NCBI GenBank assembly: GCA_900765165.1
Contig: CAAFQR010000152.1
Location: forward strand, 1 to 36,677
DNA length: 36,677 nucleotides
Origin: Veillonellaceae bacterium
Lineage (GTDB): Bacteria > Bacillota > Negativicutes > Veillonellales > Veillonellaceae
Direction: 5' to 3'
Positions 25,724-32,766 of this stretch are shown in pieces. Below the pieces are notes generated by a model, which was given only the letters and a program-made list of their open reading frames with translations, was not told where the DNA came from and ran no database searches. Both the position numbers and the translations under genes were made by a program. How positions within the stretch are numbered: the stretch's first letter is position 1; each line of letters starts with the position of its first letter.

Positions 25724-26629
25724 CAACTTCGACTGCACTATACACTAACCAAGGAGGATTACCATGAACCAGCTCGAATTGCTTCAAAACCTAGGCCACA
25801 CCAAACAAGCCAAGCTCCTCGGCACCGCCATCGGCGATATGAACGGCTCAAAGTACGAGTGGTGGAGTATCAAGAGCCGCGACTTTGAAATCTGCGGCAA
25901 ATCCTCGCGCGTAACCGACGACACCGTCATGACCTGCGCCGTTGCGGAAGCCTTGCTGTGCACCCTCTCTGAAATAAAACGCCCCCACGCCGCTTCCTTT
26001 GACACCCTCTTGCATCGCAACACCTGTGAAATGATGCGCCGCTGGGGTACTAAGTACCCTCACGCCGGATACGGTGGTCGTTTTCGTCACTGGCTTCGAG
26101 CCGATCCGTCAGACACAACCTTTCCTACCGACAGCTTCGGTAACGGTGCCGCCATGCGCATCGGCCCCGTAGGCTTCCTCGCCCAAACCGAAGAACAAGT
26201 CCGTCATTGGAGCCGCATTATCACCGCCACCACGCACAACTCCGTAGAAGGCATCAAAGCCGCCGAAGCCACAGCACTGGCCGCCTTTCACCTACGTCAT
26301 GGCATGCCAAAAGACCAACTGCGCAAACTCATCGAAGAAAACTACTACCCCTTAGACGGCCTCTCCGTCGAACAACTGCATGAAACCTACGACATGGACG
26401 TCACCTGCCAAGGCACCATGCCCGCTGCATTTACCGTCTTCTTCGAATCCGACGACTTCGAAACCGCCATGCGCAACACCATCTACATCGGCGGCGACAC
26501 CGACACCATCGGCGCCATCGTTGGCACCTGGGCCCAAATCATCTACCCCATCCCCAACCACATCGTTGAACGCGCCGTTGACAAAATGGACTCGCGTATT
26601 AAAGAGTTTATAGCCAAGTTTGATAGCAA
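24839..26629 (+). repeat. Tandem duplication of an ADP-ribosylglycohydrolase module
   Basis: Domain 2 of the fusion gene (about 24839-25713) and the next gene (about 25812-26629) are alignable at DNA level almost throughout. They are near-identical around 25520-25650 versus 26436-26566, where most differences are third-position changes. A 19-codon insertion in the first copy changes the offset from 973 to 916. The copies are recent or homogenised by gene conversion. Confidence 0.85.
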
Positions 26630-26639
26630 TCTAAACTAA
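25764..26639 (+). CDS. ADP-ribosylglycohydrolase family protein
   Basis: The 291-residue single-domain paralogue of the second half of the upstream fusion has KLLGTAIGDMNGSKYEWW, an intact metal motif TDDT (51-54), FGNGAAMRIGPVGF and IGGDTDTIGAIVG, the residues that bind the di-magnesium centre and ADP-ribose in this family. It probably hydrolyses an ADP-ribosyl bond. AAGGAGG precedes the ATG, 40 bases after the fusion gene stop, so the two genes form one transcript ending at the hairpin at 26649. It contains one TGAAATAA octamer using an ATA codon. Confidence 0.88.
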   Translation: MNQLELLQNLGHTKQAKLLGTAIGDMNGSKYEWWSIKSRDFEICGKSSRVTDDTVMTCAVAEALLCTLSEIKRPHAASFDTLLHRNTCEMMRRWGTKYPHAGYGGRFRHWLRADPSDTTFPTDSFGNGAAMRIGPVGFLAQTEEQVRHWSRIITATTHNSVEGIKAAEATALAAFHLRHGMPKDQLRKLIEENYYPLDGLSVEQLHETYDMDVTCQGTMPAAFTVFFESDDFETAMRNTIYIGGDTDTIGAIVGTWAQIIYPIPNHIVERAVDKMDSRIKEFIAKFDSNLN

Positions 26640-26648
26640 TAAGCAACA

Positions 26649-26692
26649 AAAGAGGATCTAGTATGTCCATTCATACTAAATCCTCTTTGTTT
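26649..26692 (+). terminator. Terminator with conserved TAGTATG apical hairpin (copy A)
   Basis: AAAGAGGAT (26649-26657) pairs with ATCCTCTTT (26680-26688), then after one C-A mismatch TAGTATG pairs with CATACTA around the loop TCCATT; GTTTT follows. The apical part is identical to the terminator at 35429-35474, while the lower stem differs by paired changes. Confidence 0.85.
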
Positions 26693-26751
26693 TGGTACTC
26701 TGGTAGTAGCCATAATTATGGCCTCTAGAAAATAAACCTAGGGCCTTAATG

Positions 26752-26882
26752 AAGAAGGCCCGACAATCGTAAGACGCCGGACCATTTCTTCATACTTTGT
26801 AAGTTTCGAGAGATGAGTCTGACGCCGCTAAACGTATGACTATCTCTATTTGTATTTTAACTATATTATCTATCTAAGTCAA
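26752..26882 (-). repeat. R1 intergenic repeat, copy 1
   Basis: This 131-bp sequence is about 90% identical to 35528-35659 and is more distantly related to 35866-35997. It starts AAGAAGGCCCGAC and ends ATCTATCTAAGTCAA. It contains several self-complementary segments (GGCCCG with CGGACC; TCATAC with GTATGA; AGAGAT with ATCTCT). It holds no credible gene. The strand is arbitrary; on the minus strand it follows a short coding-like tail. Confidence 0.8.
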
Positions 26883-27052
26883 CCATCATCCTTAAGGCCT
26901 CAATGAGAGATGCTTTTCCTCCCCCCACACAAGCATCTTGCTCAGATTTCCGCGTTCCCCTGCCGATGTGCTGTACACCGGCATCCGCCGCAAGGGCCGT
27001 TCCGGCCCGAAGCCATCGAAAAGGCATCAGCGTACGTTTCCCCTAAAACAAT
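26883..27052. other. Stretch between R1 and R2 with small hairpins and a possible gene remnant
   Basis: No intact gene is seen. On the minus strand a purine-rich GGGGGGAGGAAAA is followed by a frame ending EALRMMVDLDR at a stop overlapping R1; the equivalent place in the second junction reads LLGIVVDLV, hinting at decayed relatives. TGCCG/CGGCA (26961-26983) and GGGCCG/CGGCCC (26994-27008) form hairpins. Confidence 0.4.
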
Positions 27053-27300
27053 AGAGCCTCTTCAGCGTAACGGCTCAACGGCTTATGATGAACGGCGAAA
27101 AGAGTTTTGGTGTGCATCCCGTTTAGGAAAAATATAGCAGAAAACGTGAAAAACCTCCGACAGAGATGTGAAGGGCGCATTTCGAAGAGAAGCGCTCGAA
27201 CACTCTGTCGGAGGTTTCTTAGTTTTTAATAAGGTTTTACTAAGGGATGCACCCAAAACGACCAAGCCGTACATCAGGAGCCGTTACAGCTCGAGGCTCA
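27053..27300. repeat. R2 nested-hairpin repeat, copy A
   Basis: The core 27105-27258 folds as one long nested hairpin. The outer stem is TTTTGG..TGCATCCC with GGGATGCA.CCAAAA; the inner stem is ACCTCCGACAGAG (27152-27164) with CTCTGTCGGAGGT; an apical GGGCGC/GCGCTC lies inside. GAGCCTC (27054-27060) and GAGGCTC (27293-27299) may add an outermost stem. A second copy lies at 36041-36263, with compensatory changes. It sits just past the fucO stop. Confidence 0.85.
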
Positions 27301-27306
27301 TTGTTT

Positions 27307-28458
27307 TTAGAGTATAGAACGGTAGATGCTTTCGATGGCTTCCGCCGTAACGTCCTTGGGGTTGCCCGGCGTACACACATCGGCAAACGCGGAATCTGAC
27401 AAGAACTTAATGTCTTCTTCTTTTACCCCCGCTTCCAACAGGCTCTTCGGAATTTTAACGTCGTCAGCCAGTTTCTGGATAGCATCGATAGCCGCTGCGC
27501 GGTATTCTTCCTGGCTCATAGCGTCAACGCCTTTAACGCCCATAGCGCGCGCGATTTCGCGGTATTTTTCACCGGTAGCTTCTGCATTGTATTTCAATAC
27601 AGCGGTAAGCATCATAGCGCAAGCCTTGCCGTGTGGAATATCATACACAGCGCTCAAAGGATGCGCCATGGAGTGAACGATACCAAGACCTACGTTAGAG
27701 AAGCCCATGCCGGCAATGTACTGGCCTAAGGCCATTTCTTCACGAGCCTTCGGATCACCGGCTACAGCGTCACGGAGCGAACGGCCGATAATTTCAATGG
27801 CTTTCAAATGAAGCATATCGGTCATTTCCCAAGCACCGCGGGTCAAGTAGCCTTCAACAGCGTGAACCAAGGCGTCCATACCGGTAGAAGCGCAGAGGCC
27901 GGCCGGCATGCCAAGAGACATATCCGGGTCCACGATAGCTACGATAGGAATATCGTGCGGGTCGGCACATACGAATTTACGATGCTTTTCTTCATCAGTA
28001 ATAACGTAGTTAATGGTAACTTCCGCTGCCGTACCTGAAGTCGTCGTAACCGCGATGATAGGCAAGCATTTATTCTTAGTATCAGCAACGCCTTCAAGGC
28101 TACGAACATCTTCAAATTCCGGGTTCGTCATAATAATAGCGATAGCTTTCGACGTATCGATAGTGCTACCACCGCCGATAGCTACGATGCAGTCAGCCTG
28201 TGCTTTTTTACAAGCAGCTACGCCGTCCTGTACGTTTTGAATGGTCGGGTTCGCTTTTAATTCGTCAAAGATTTCATAAGCTACACCGGCTTTATCCAAC
28301 AAAGCCGTAACCTTCGTTGCCACGCCAAAACGGATTAAATCCTTATCCGTCGTTACCAGCACTTTTTTCAGATTATTGGCTTTCAATTCGTCTACAATCT
28401 TTTCAATAGCACCAAAACCAAAGTAAGACGTTTCATTCAAGATCATACGAGTAACCAT
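27307..28458 (-). CDS. fucO: Iron-containing alcohol dehydrogenase, lactaldehyde reductase-like
   Basis: This is a 383-residue group III alcohol dehydrogenase. The NAD(P)-binding motif GGGSTIDTSKA is at residues 95-105, and the iron ligands Asp195, His199, His262 and His276 (in STGMDALVHAVEGY and GIVHSMAHPLSAVYDIPHGKA) are each one position off the E. coli FucO numbering. It would reduce L-lactaldehyde to (S)-1,2-propanediol and regenerate NAD+, the fermentative end of fucose breakdown. It is the last gene of the fucose operon, 18 bases after the aldolase gene. AGGAGG lies 10 bases before the ATG. A general butanol-type dehydrogenase cannot be ruled out without context. Confidence 0.88.
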   Translation of the reverse strand: MVTRMILNETSYFGFGAIEKIVDELKANNLKKVLVTTDKDLIRFGVATKVTALLDKAGVAYEIFDELKANPTIQNVQDGVAACKKAQADCIVAIGGGSTIDTSKAIAIIMTNPEFEDVRSLEGVADTKNKCLPIIAVTTTSGTAAEVTINYVITDEEKHRKFVCADPHDIPIVAIVDPDMSLGMPAGLCASTGMDALVHAVEGYLTRGAWEMTDMLHLKAIEIIGRSLRDAVAGDPKAREEMALGQYIAGMGFSNVGLGIVHSMAHPLSAVYDIPHGKACAMMLTAVLKYNAEATGEKYREIARAMGVKGVDAMSQEEYRAAAIDAIQKLADDVKIPKSLLEAGVKEEDIKFLSDSAFADVCTPGNPKDVTAEAIESIYRSIL

Positions 28459-28476
28459 AAGAAAGTAGCCTCCTTG

Positions 28477-29373
28477 TTATTTGTTACGCCACAATTTATC
28501 TGCCATCGGTGCCAGCGCTTCCTTCTGCGCTGCCGTTAACGGTTTAATCGGTACACGGCACGTTTCCTGAACCGGATAGCCCATTTCGTTGAGGGCCCAT
28601 TTCATCACCGGATTGAACGGCGTATGGACTTCGTAGAATGCAAAGTAACCGTCGATTTTGCGCTGCAATATCTTGAGCGTAGCCAAATCTTCCTTGCCTA
28701 ACGCTTCGATAACGCCATGGCACATAACAGGATCTAAGTTGGACAATGCGCCGATACAACCATCGCCGCCGGAAATAACGGACGGAATGCAGTTGTTATC
28801 ATAGCCGGTGTAAATCTGGAAGTCCGGATATTTTGGTTTTAAGAACTGAATGTAACGCTGGGTGTGACGCAATACCGGATGCGTATCCTTAACGCCTACG
28901 AGGTTATCGTGTTTTTCACGCAATGCGAGAAGCATTTCCGCCGTTACATCATAACCGGTGCGGTCCGCGTAATTGTACAAGTACACCGGACCATTAATAG
29001 CACTAAGCACTTCGTCATAGTACGCCACTACATCATCGGAGTTAGCGGCACTATAGTAAGGACCAACGATGATAACCGCATCAGCGCCGGCTTCTAACAC
29101 TTCATTGGACAAACGAATGGTTTCTTCCTTCACATTGCGACCGGTACCGGCAATAACAAGACCGCGCTTGTTAATATACTTCACCGCATCGATGATGAGG
29201 TCTTTTATTTCATCATAGGAAAAGGCATAGAATTCACCGGCACTACCACCGGCCAACACGCCATCGATACCGGCATCCATAAGGCGGTCGTAAAAGGCAT
29301 GCATATCATCGTAACTTACACTTTCGTCCGGATTCATAGACGTTAAAATCGGACAAATATATTTTGCTTTCAT
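28477..29373 (-). CDS. DapA/NAL-family aldolase, probable 2-keto-3-deoxy-L-fuconate aldolase
   Basis: The 298-residue (beta/alpha)8 class I aldolase has GGSAGEF (42-48), the catalytic Tyr133 in YLYNYADRTG and the Schiff-base lysine Lys162 in LVGVKDTH. Family members are dihydrodipicolinate synthase, N-acetylneuraminate lyase and keto-deoxy sugar-acid aldolases. Its place between the fuconolactonase and lactaldehyde reductase genes, and the equivalent dapA-like Cj0481 in the Campylobacter jejuni fuc locus, suggest cleavage to pyruvate and L-lactaldehyde. AAAGGAAG precedes the ATG. A TTATTTCA octamer lies in the gene. Confidence 0.87.
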   Translation of the reverse strand: MKAKYICPILTSMNPDESVSYDDMHAFYDRLMDAGIDGVLAGGSAGEFYAFSYDEIKDLIIDAVKYINKRGLVIAGTGRNVKEETIRLSNEVLEAGADAVIIVGPYYSAANSDDVVAYYDEVLSAINGPVYLYNYADRTGYDVTAEMLLALREKHDNLVGVKDTHPVLRHTQRYIQFLKPKYPDFQIYTGYDNNCIPSVISGGDGCIGALSNLDPVMCHGVIEALGKEDLATLKILQRKIDGYFAFYEVHTPFNPVMKWALNEMGYPVQETCRVPIKPLTAAQKEALAPMADKLWRNK

Positions 29374-29403
29374 AAGGGTCTTCCTTTCTTACCAGCTTTG
29401 AAG

Positions 29404-30522
29404 CTATTTCTTGAGGCCATTCAAATCGTAGACCATTTCCATATCGGCCCACCATTCATGCTTGTAAGCACCATCGATGCGGGTCTGACACGGGTCGGTT
29501 TCACGCCACCAGCGCTGCGTTTCCGGGTCCTCCGCCATCTTCGCCATGTCGTACGCAAAGTCATCGCCGCAGTACTCCATAATGGAGAACAACAAATCGC
29601 CGCGATTGAAAATCTGGTACTTCGTGATACCACAAGCGCGAATCATTTTGTTGACGCTAGAGAACGGATTGGCGTGAAGCTGCTTGTAATACTCAGCCTT
29701 TTCCGGACGAAGCTTAATGACCGACGCAAAAATCTGCGGCGTATTGAGCTTGTACAGCTTTTTGGCGTTCTTGGCGAAAATATCCGGGTCATCGGCGAAG
29801 TACTCACGCACTGCCTGCAGGTGTTCTTCGAAGCTTGCGTACTGTTCCACAACCGGGAAATTCGACGCATAGAGCAGCTTGCTGTGTTCGAAGGTACCGC
29901 TGATGAAATCAAGTAACTCTCTTACGAATTGCTTATCTTTCGTCGGGAACCCGGACACCTTGCAGTACACATTCGGCAAGGACGCTAGCTTCGTCATCAC
30001 CTTTTTGTAATCGTCATTCAGCGTTTCTACGTTGCCGCAATGATTAATAACAATCTTCGCCTGCGGCACCCGAGCGGCTGCTTTATACATATCTTCCAGC
30101 TCATCGGGGCGATTGCAGCTTTCAAAGAGCAAGTCCTTTTCGGCTAACACTTCCAGGCCTTCGATGAAGCTTTCTTCCAAGCAACGGCCACGCGGCGACG
30201 ACGCAATGTGAAGCGGTTCGCGAACGCCGACGATGCCGATAGGCAAGCGCATGTGTCCACACAGGTGACTGGCGCGCATAACCTTCGCTAAAATCTTCGG
30301 ATGATTGTAATTGAATATATAGTCATCTTCCTTGATGGCATCGTCACAGTCCACTTCGACGTAAATGCCACCGGCAAAATTCAGATCATGAGGTCCGTAG
30401 GCTTTCACTACGTCATCCATGGAAAAGCTGCGGCGGATGACCCCTTCACAGGAATTGAGCCACGGAAGATTGAGCACGTTAAGATCCCAAATATGGACGT
30501 GCGTATCTACCACTTCTAACAT
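29404..30522 (-). CDS. Fusion: L-fuconolactone hydrolase (amidohydrolase) plus L-rhamnose/fucose mutarotase domain
   Basis: The 372-residue protein has two enzymes in one chain. Residues 1-260 are a COG3618-type amidohydrolase barrel with HVHIWD (His8, His10), VINHCGN (His161) and LLYASNFPV, where Asn221 stands in place of the Asp seen in many relatives. Residues 264-370 match the RhaM-type mutarotase (ASVIKLRPEKAEYYKQLHANPF with His283, RACGITKYQIF, LLFSIMEY, RWW at 337-339). In Campylobacter jejuni the counterparts are separate adjacent genes (Cj0487 and Cj0488). The fusion would supply both the correct fucose anomer and lactone opening. I use the ATG at 30522, 7 bases after AGGAGG. Confidence 0.88.
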   Translation of the reverse strand: MLEVVDTHVHIWDLNVLNLPWLNSCEGVIRRSFSMDDVVKAYGPHDLNFAGGIYVEVDCDDAIKEDDYIFNYNHPKILAKVMRASHLCGHMRLPIGIVGVREPLHIASSPRGRCLEESFIEGLEVLAEKDLLFESCNRPDELEDMYKAAARVPQAKIVINHCGNVETLNDDYKKVMTKLASLPNVYCKVSGFPTKDKQFVRELLDFISGTFEHSKLLYASNFPVVEQYASFEEHLQAVREYFADDPDIFAKNAKKLYKLNTPQIFASVIKLRPEKAEYYKQLHANPFSSVNKMIRACGITKYQIFNRGDLLFSIMEYCGDDFAYDMAKMAEDPETQRWWRETDPCQTRIDGAYKHEWWADMEMVYDLNGLKK

Positions 30523-30545
30523 AACCAAACCTCCTTACAGGGTGT

Positions 30546-31835
30546 TTATTTCACAGGATCGGAGCCCTTGAAACCGTACCAAGCCACATAGAGGTAGCAC
30601 GGCAAGAGGAGCAAGTAACCGGCGCCGGTGCCGAACAGGTCGGATACGTGACCCATGAAAAACGGCATGAACGCGCCACCAACGATACTCATGATAAGCA
30701 GGCTGGATGCCTTTTTAACGGTGCTGTTCGGAATGTTAACAACCGATGCTGCGAAAATCGTCGGGAAACTGATGGACATGAAGAAGAAGGACAACCACAG
30801 CAAGATAACGGCCGGTAAGTTGTGTACGAACTGCAAGCCAATCATCAAAACGGCGTTGATAACGGAGTACAAACCAAGAATCGTCGTGCCTTTAACTTTC
30901 TTCATGAACGGCGTCGTTACTACACGACCAACGAGGAACGCGATGAGCGCCACGCTGAAGAAGTACGCCGCCTGGCTATCCGACAAACCAGCCCAGTGTT
31001 CTACGCTGTAGTTGATGAAGAACGCGCCGGCGCCAACCTGTGCGGCTACGTACAAGAGCTGGGCTAAGACGCCTAATCTGAAATGACGAACCTTAAACAA
31101 CTCGCCATAGGAACCGCTGCCTTCTTCAGCAGCGCCTGTGGTGGCCGGTGCTTCACCGGTTACAGCAGCGCCTTCCGGCATGCGCGTAATAACGAACAAG
31201 AACAACACGGCGGCTACGAGGATGGCGATACCAACGTATACCATCTGCACATTGGACATGTTCTGTTCAATGTTGCCGTGAGACAAGGATAAGAACAACG
31301 TACCGCCTACGATAGGTCCTAAGAACTGGCCAACGCCGTTGAAGCTCTGCGCCATGTTAATACGGAACGCCGCATCTTCGTCGCGACCAAGCTTTGTAAT
31401 GTACGGATTGGCGTTCGTTTCTAAGCTGCCGAGACCGCAAGCGATGATAAAGAACGCTAACAAGAACAACGTAAAGCTTTGTGCATTACTAGCCGGCACA
31501 ATGAGCAAAGCACCGATGGCATATAAAGCCAAGCCCATGATAATACCGCCTTTGTAGCCAAATTTTGTAGCTACCATTGACGCCGGAATAGCAATAACGA
31601 AATAACCACCGAAGTAAGCCGCCTGTAACAAACCGGATACGGCTTTGGTAATACCTAAATGATTCTGGAAGTTTTTATTCATAACGTCCAACAGACCATG
31701 GCTGAAGCCCCACAAGAAGAATAATGAGGTTACCAGCCAAAACGCGATTTTAATATTACGTTCCGTCACGATGGAGGACTTTTTACTCGATGTATTCAAA
31801 GTCACACCGCCTTTCGCCACACTTTTCGTTGTCAT
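30546..31835 (-). CDS. fucP: L-fucose:proton symporter, MFS
   Basis: The 429-residue protein has 12 predicted segments. It carries FFLWGFSHGLLDVMNKNFQ in the first helix, GYFVIAIPASMVATKFGYKGGI in the second to third, and GLGSLETNANPYITKLG with the glutamate equivalent to FucP Glu135. FucP imports L-fucose with a proton. I place the start at the ATG at 31835, 8 bases after AGGAGG; a GTG three codons earlier lies inside that ribosome site. It lies 12 bases after the dehydrogenase gene. The last codon and stop form part of a TTATTTCA octamer (30546-30553). Confidence 0.92.
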   Translation of the reverse strand: MTTKSVAKGGVTLNTSSKKSSIVTERNIKIAFWLVTSLFFLWGFSHGLLDVMNKNFQNHLGITKAVSGLLQAAYFGGYFVIAIPASMVATKFGYKGGIIMGLALYAIGALLIVPASNAQSFTLFLLAFFIIACGLGSLETNANPYITKLGRDEDAAFRINMAQSFNGVGQFLGPIVGGTLFLSLSHGNIEQNMSNVQMVYVGIAILVAAVLFLFVITRMPEGAAVTGEAPATTGAAEEGSGSYGELFKVRHFRLGVLAQLLYVAAQVGAGAFFINYSVEHWAGLSDSQAAYFFSVALIAFLVGRVVTTPFMKKVKGTTILGLYSVINAVLMIGLQFVHNLPAVILLWLSFFFMSISFPTIFAASVVNIPNSTVKKASSLLIMSIVGGAFMPFFMGHVSDLFGTGAGYLLLLPCYLYVAWYGFKGSDPVK

Positions 31836-31847
31836 AAGGGCCACCTC

Positions 31848-32627
31848 CTAGTCCAGGGCACGATCCAGATGTACATAGCCGCCGTCTACGAAGATCCACT
31901 GACCGGTCGTATGCGACGATTTAGGCGACAATACGAACACAGCCGTATCGCCGATTTCTTCAATAGTCGTGAAACGATGTTCAAAAGGAATCTTATCGGT
32001 AATGACCTTTTTACGAGCTTCCGGGTCGTCAAAGGTCTGAATCCATTTCGCATACAGCGGCGTCCAGCATTCGCTGACTACGATAGCATTGCTGCGCACA
32101 CCGTCTTTGAGAAGAGCGGCCGCCCATTCGCGGGTAAGACCTAAGATAGCGCCTTTAGCTGCTGCATAGGCACTGGTTTTACCTTGACCGGTCAACGCCG
32201 TCTTGGAACCGATGTTCAAAATAGAACCCTTCGATGCCTTCAAATACTTCACGGAAGCGTGTACCAATTCATAGTAATGGGTCAAATTGCCATGCAAGCT
32301 CTTTTCAAAATCCTGCCACGACGTGGATTCCAAATCCTTATTGTCATTGGCGCCGGCGTTATTGACAACGCCATAAATGCCGCCATGACGCGCTGCAATA
32401 TCATCGACAATGCCCTGAATTTTATCGGCTTCGTTAAGGTCGATCTGGATGAACTCGTAGTTCTTCGTAATCGCTTCCATCTTTTCTATGAAATCATCAT
32501 GCAAGGGCGACCGTCCCAGTATAACCGGAATCGCGCCTTCACGAGCTAAAGCTAAGCTAATACCACTACCAATGCCGGCACCGCCGCCAGTAACAATAAC
32601 AACCTTATCTTTCAACTGCAAATCCAT
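31848..32627 (-). CDS. Short-chain dehydrogenase, probable L-fucose dehydrogenase
   Basis: The 259-residue SDR has TGGGAGIG (13-20), NNAGA (89-93), Ser141 and the Tyr154-x3-Lys158 pair in SAYAAAK, i.e. an intact NAD(P)-dependent active site. In the C. jejuni locus the equivalent FucX/Cj0485 oxidises L-fucose to L-fuconolactone; the same gene order around it (fucP, lactonase/mutarotase) supports that role here. I choose the ATG at 32627 preceded by AAGGAGG; the ten extra residues of a longer frame would include that site. Confidence 0.88.
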   Translation of the reverse strand: MDLQLKDKVVIVTGGGAGIGSGISLALAREGAIPVILGRSPLHDDFIEKMEAITKNYEFIQIDLNEADKIQGIVDDIAARHGGIYGVVNNAGANDNKDLESTSWQDFEKSLHGNLTHYYELVHASVKYLKASKGSILNIGSKTALTGQGKTSAYAAAKGAILGLTREWAAALLKDGVRSNAIVVSECWTPLYAKWIQTFDDPEARKKVITDKIPFEHRFTTIEEIGDTAVFVLSPKSSHTTGQWIFVDGGYVHLDRALD

Positions 32628-32766
32628 AATCAAAGACCTCCTTAACCTAAAAACCAATATAAATTCTTACTTTATAAACGTTCTTTTACTAAGCAGTGTC
32701 CTGCACAACCATTGCCACACACATCACAACACGCAACGGCTGTTGCCACACAATACAACGAAGTTA
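32628..32766 (-). other. 139-bp intercistronic gap with stem-loop
   Basis: This is the only large gap inside the fucose operon. It holds a small stem-loop, GCAAC (32733-32737) with GTTGC (32742-32746), and no clear terminator or promoter. It may be a processing site or weak attenuator separating uxaA from the rest. Confidence 0.35.

Noticed and set aside
26910..27137. A 75-codon frame between R1 and R2
   Set aside because: No ribosome site or family resemblance; it runs through hairpins and into the R2 stem.
27105..27258. R2 as an integron attC site or retron msd region
   Set aside because: No R-box core sites, integrase or reverse transcriptase are nearby, and the repeat is single at each place.
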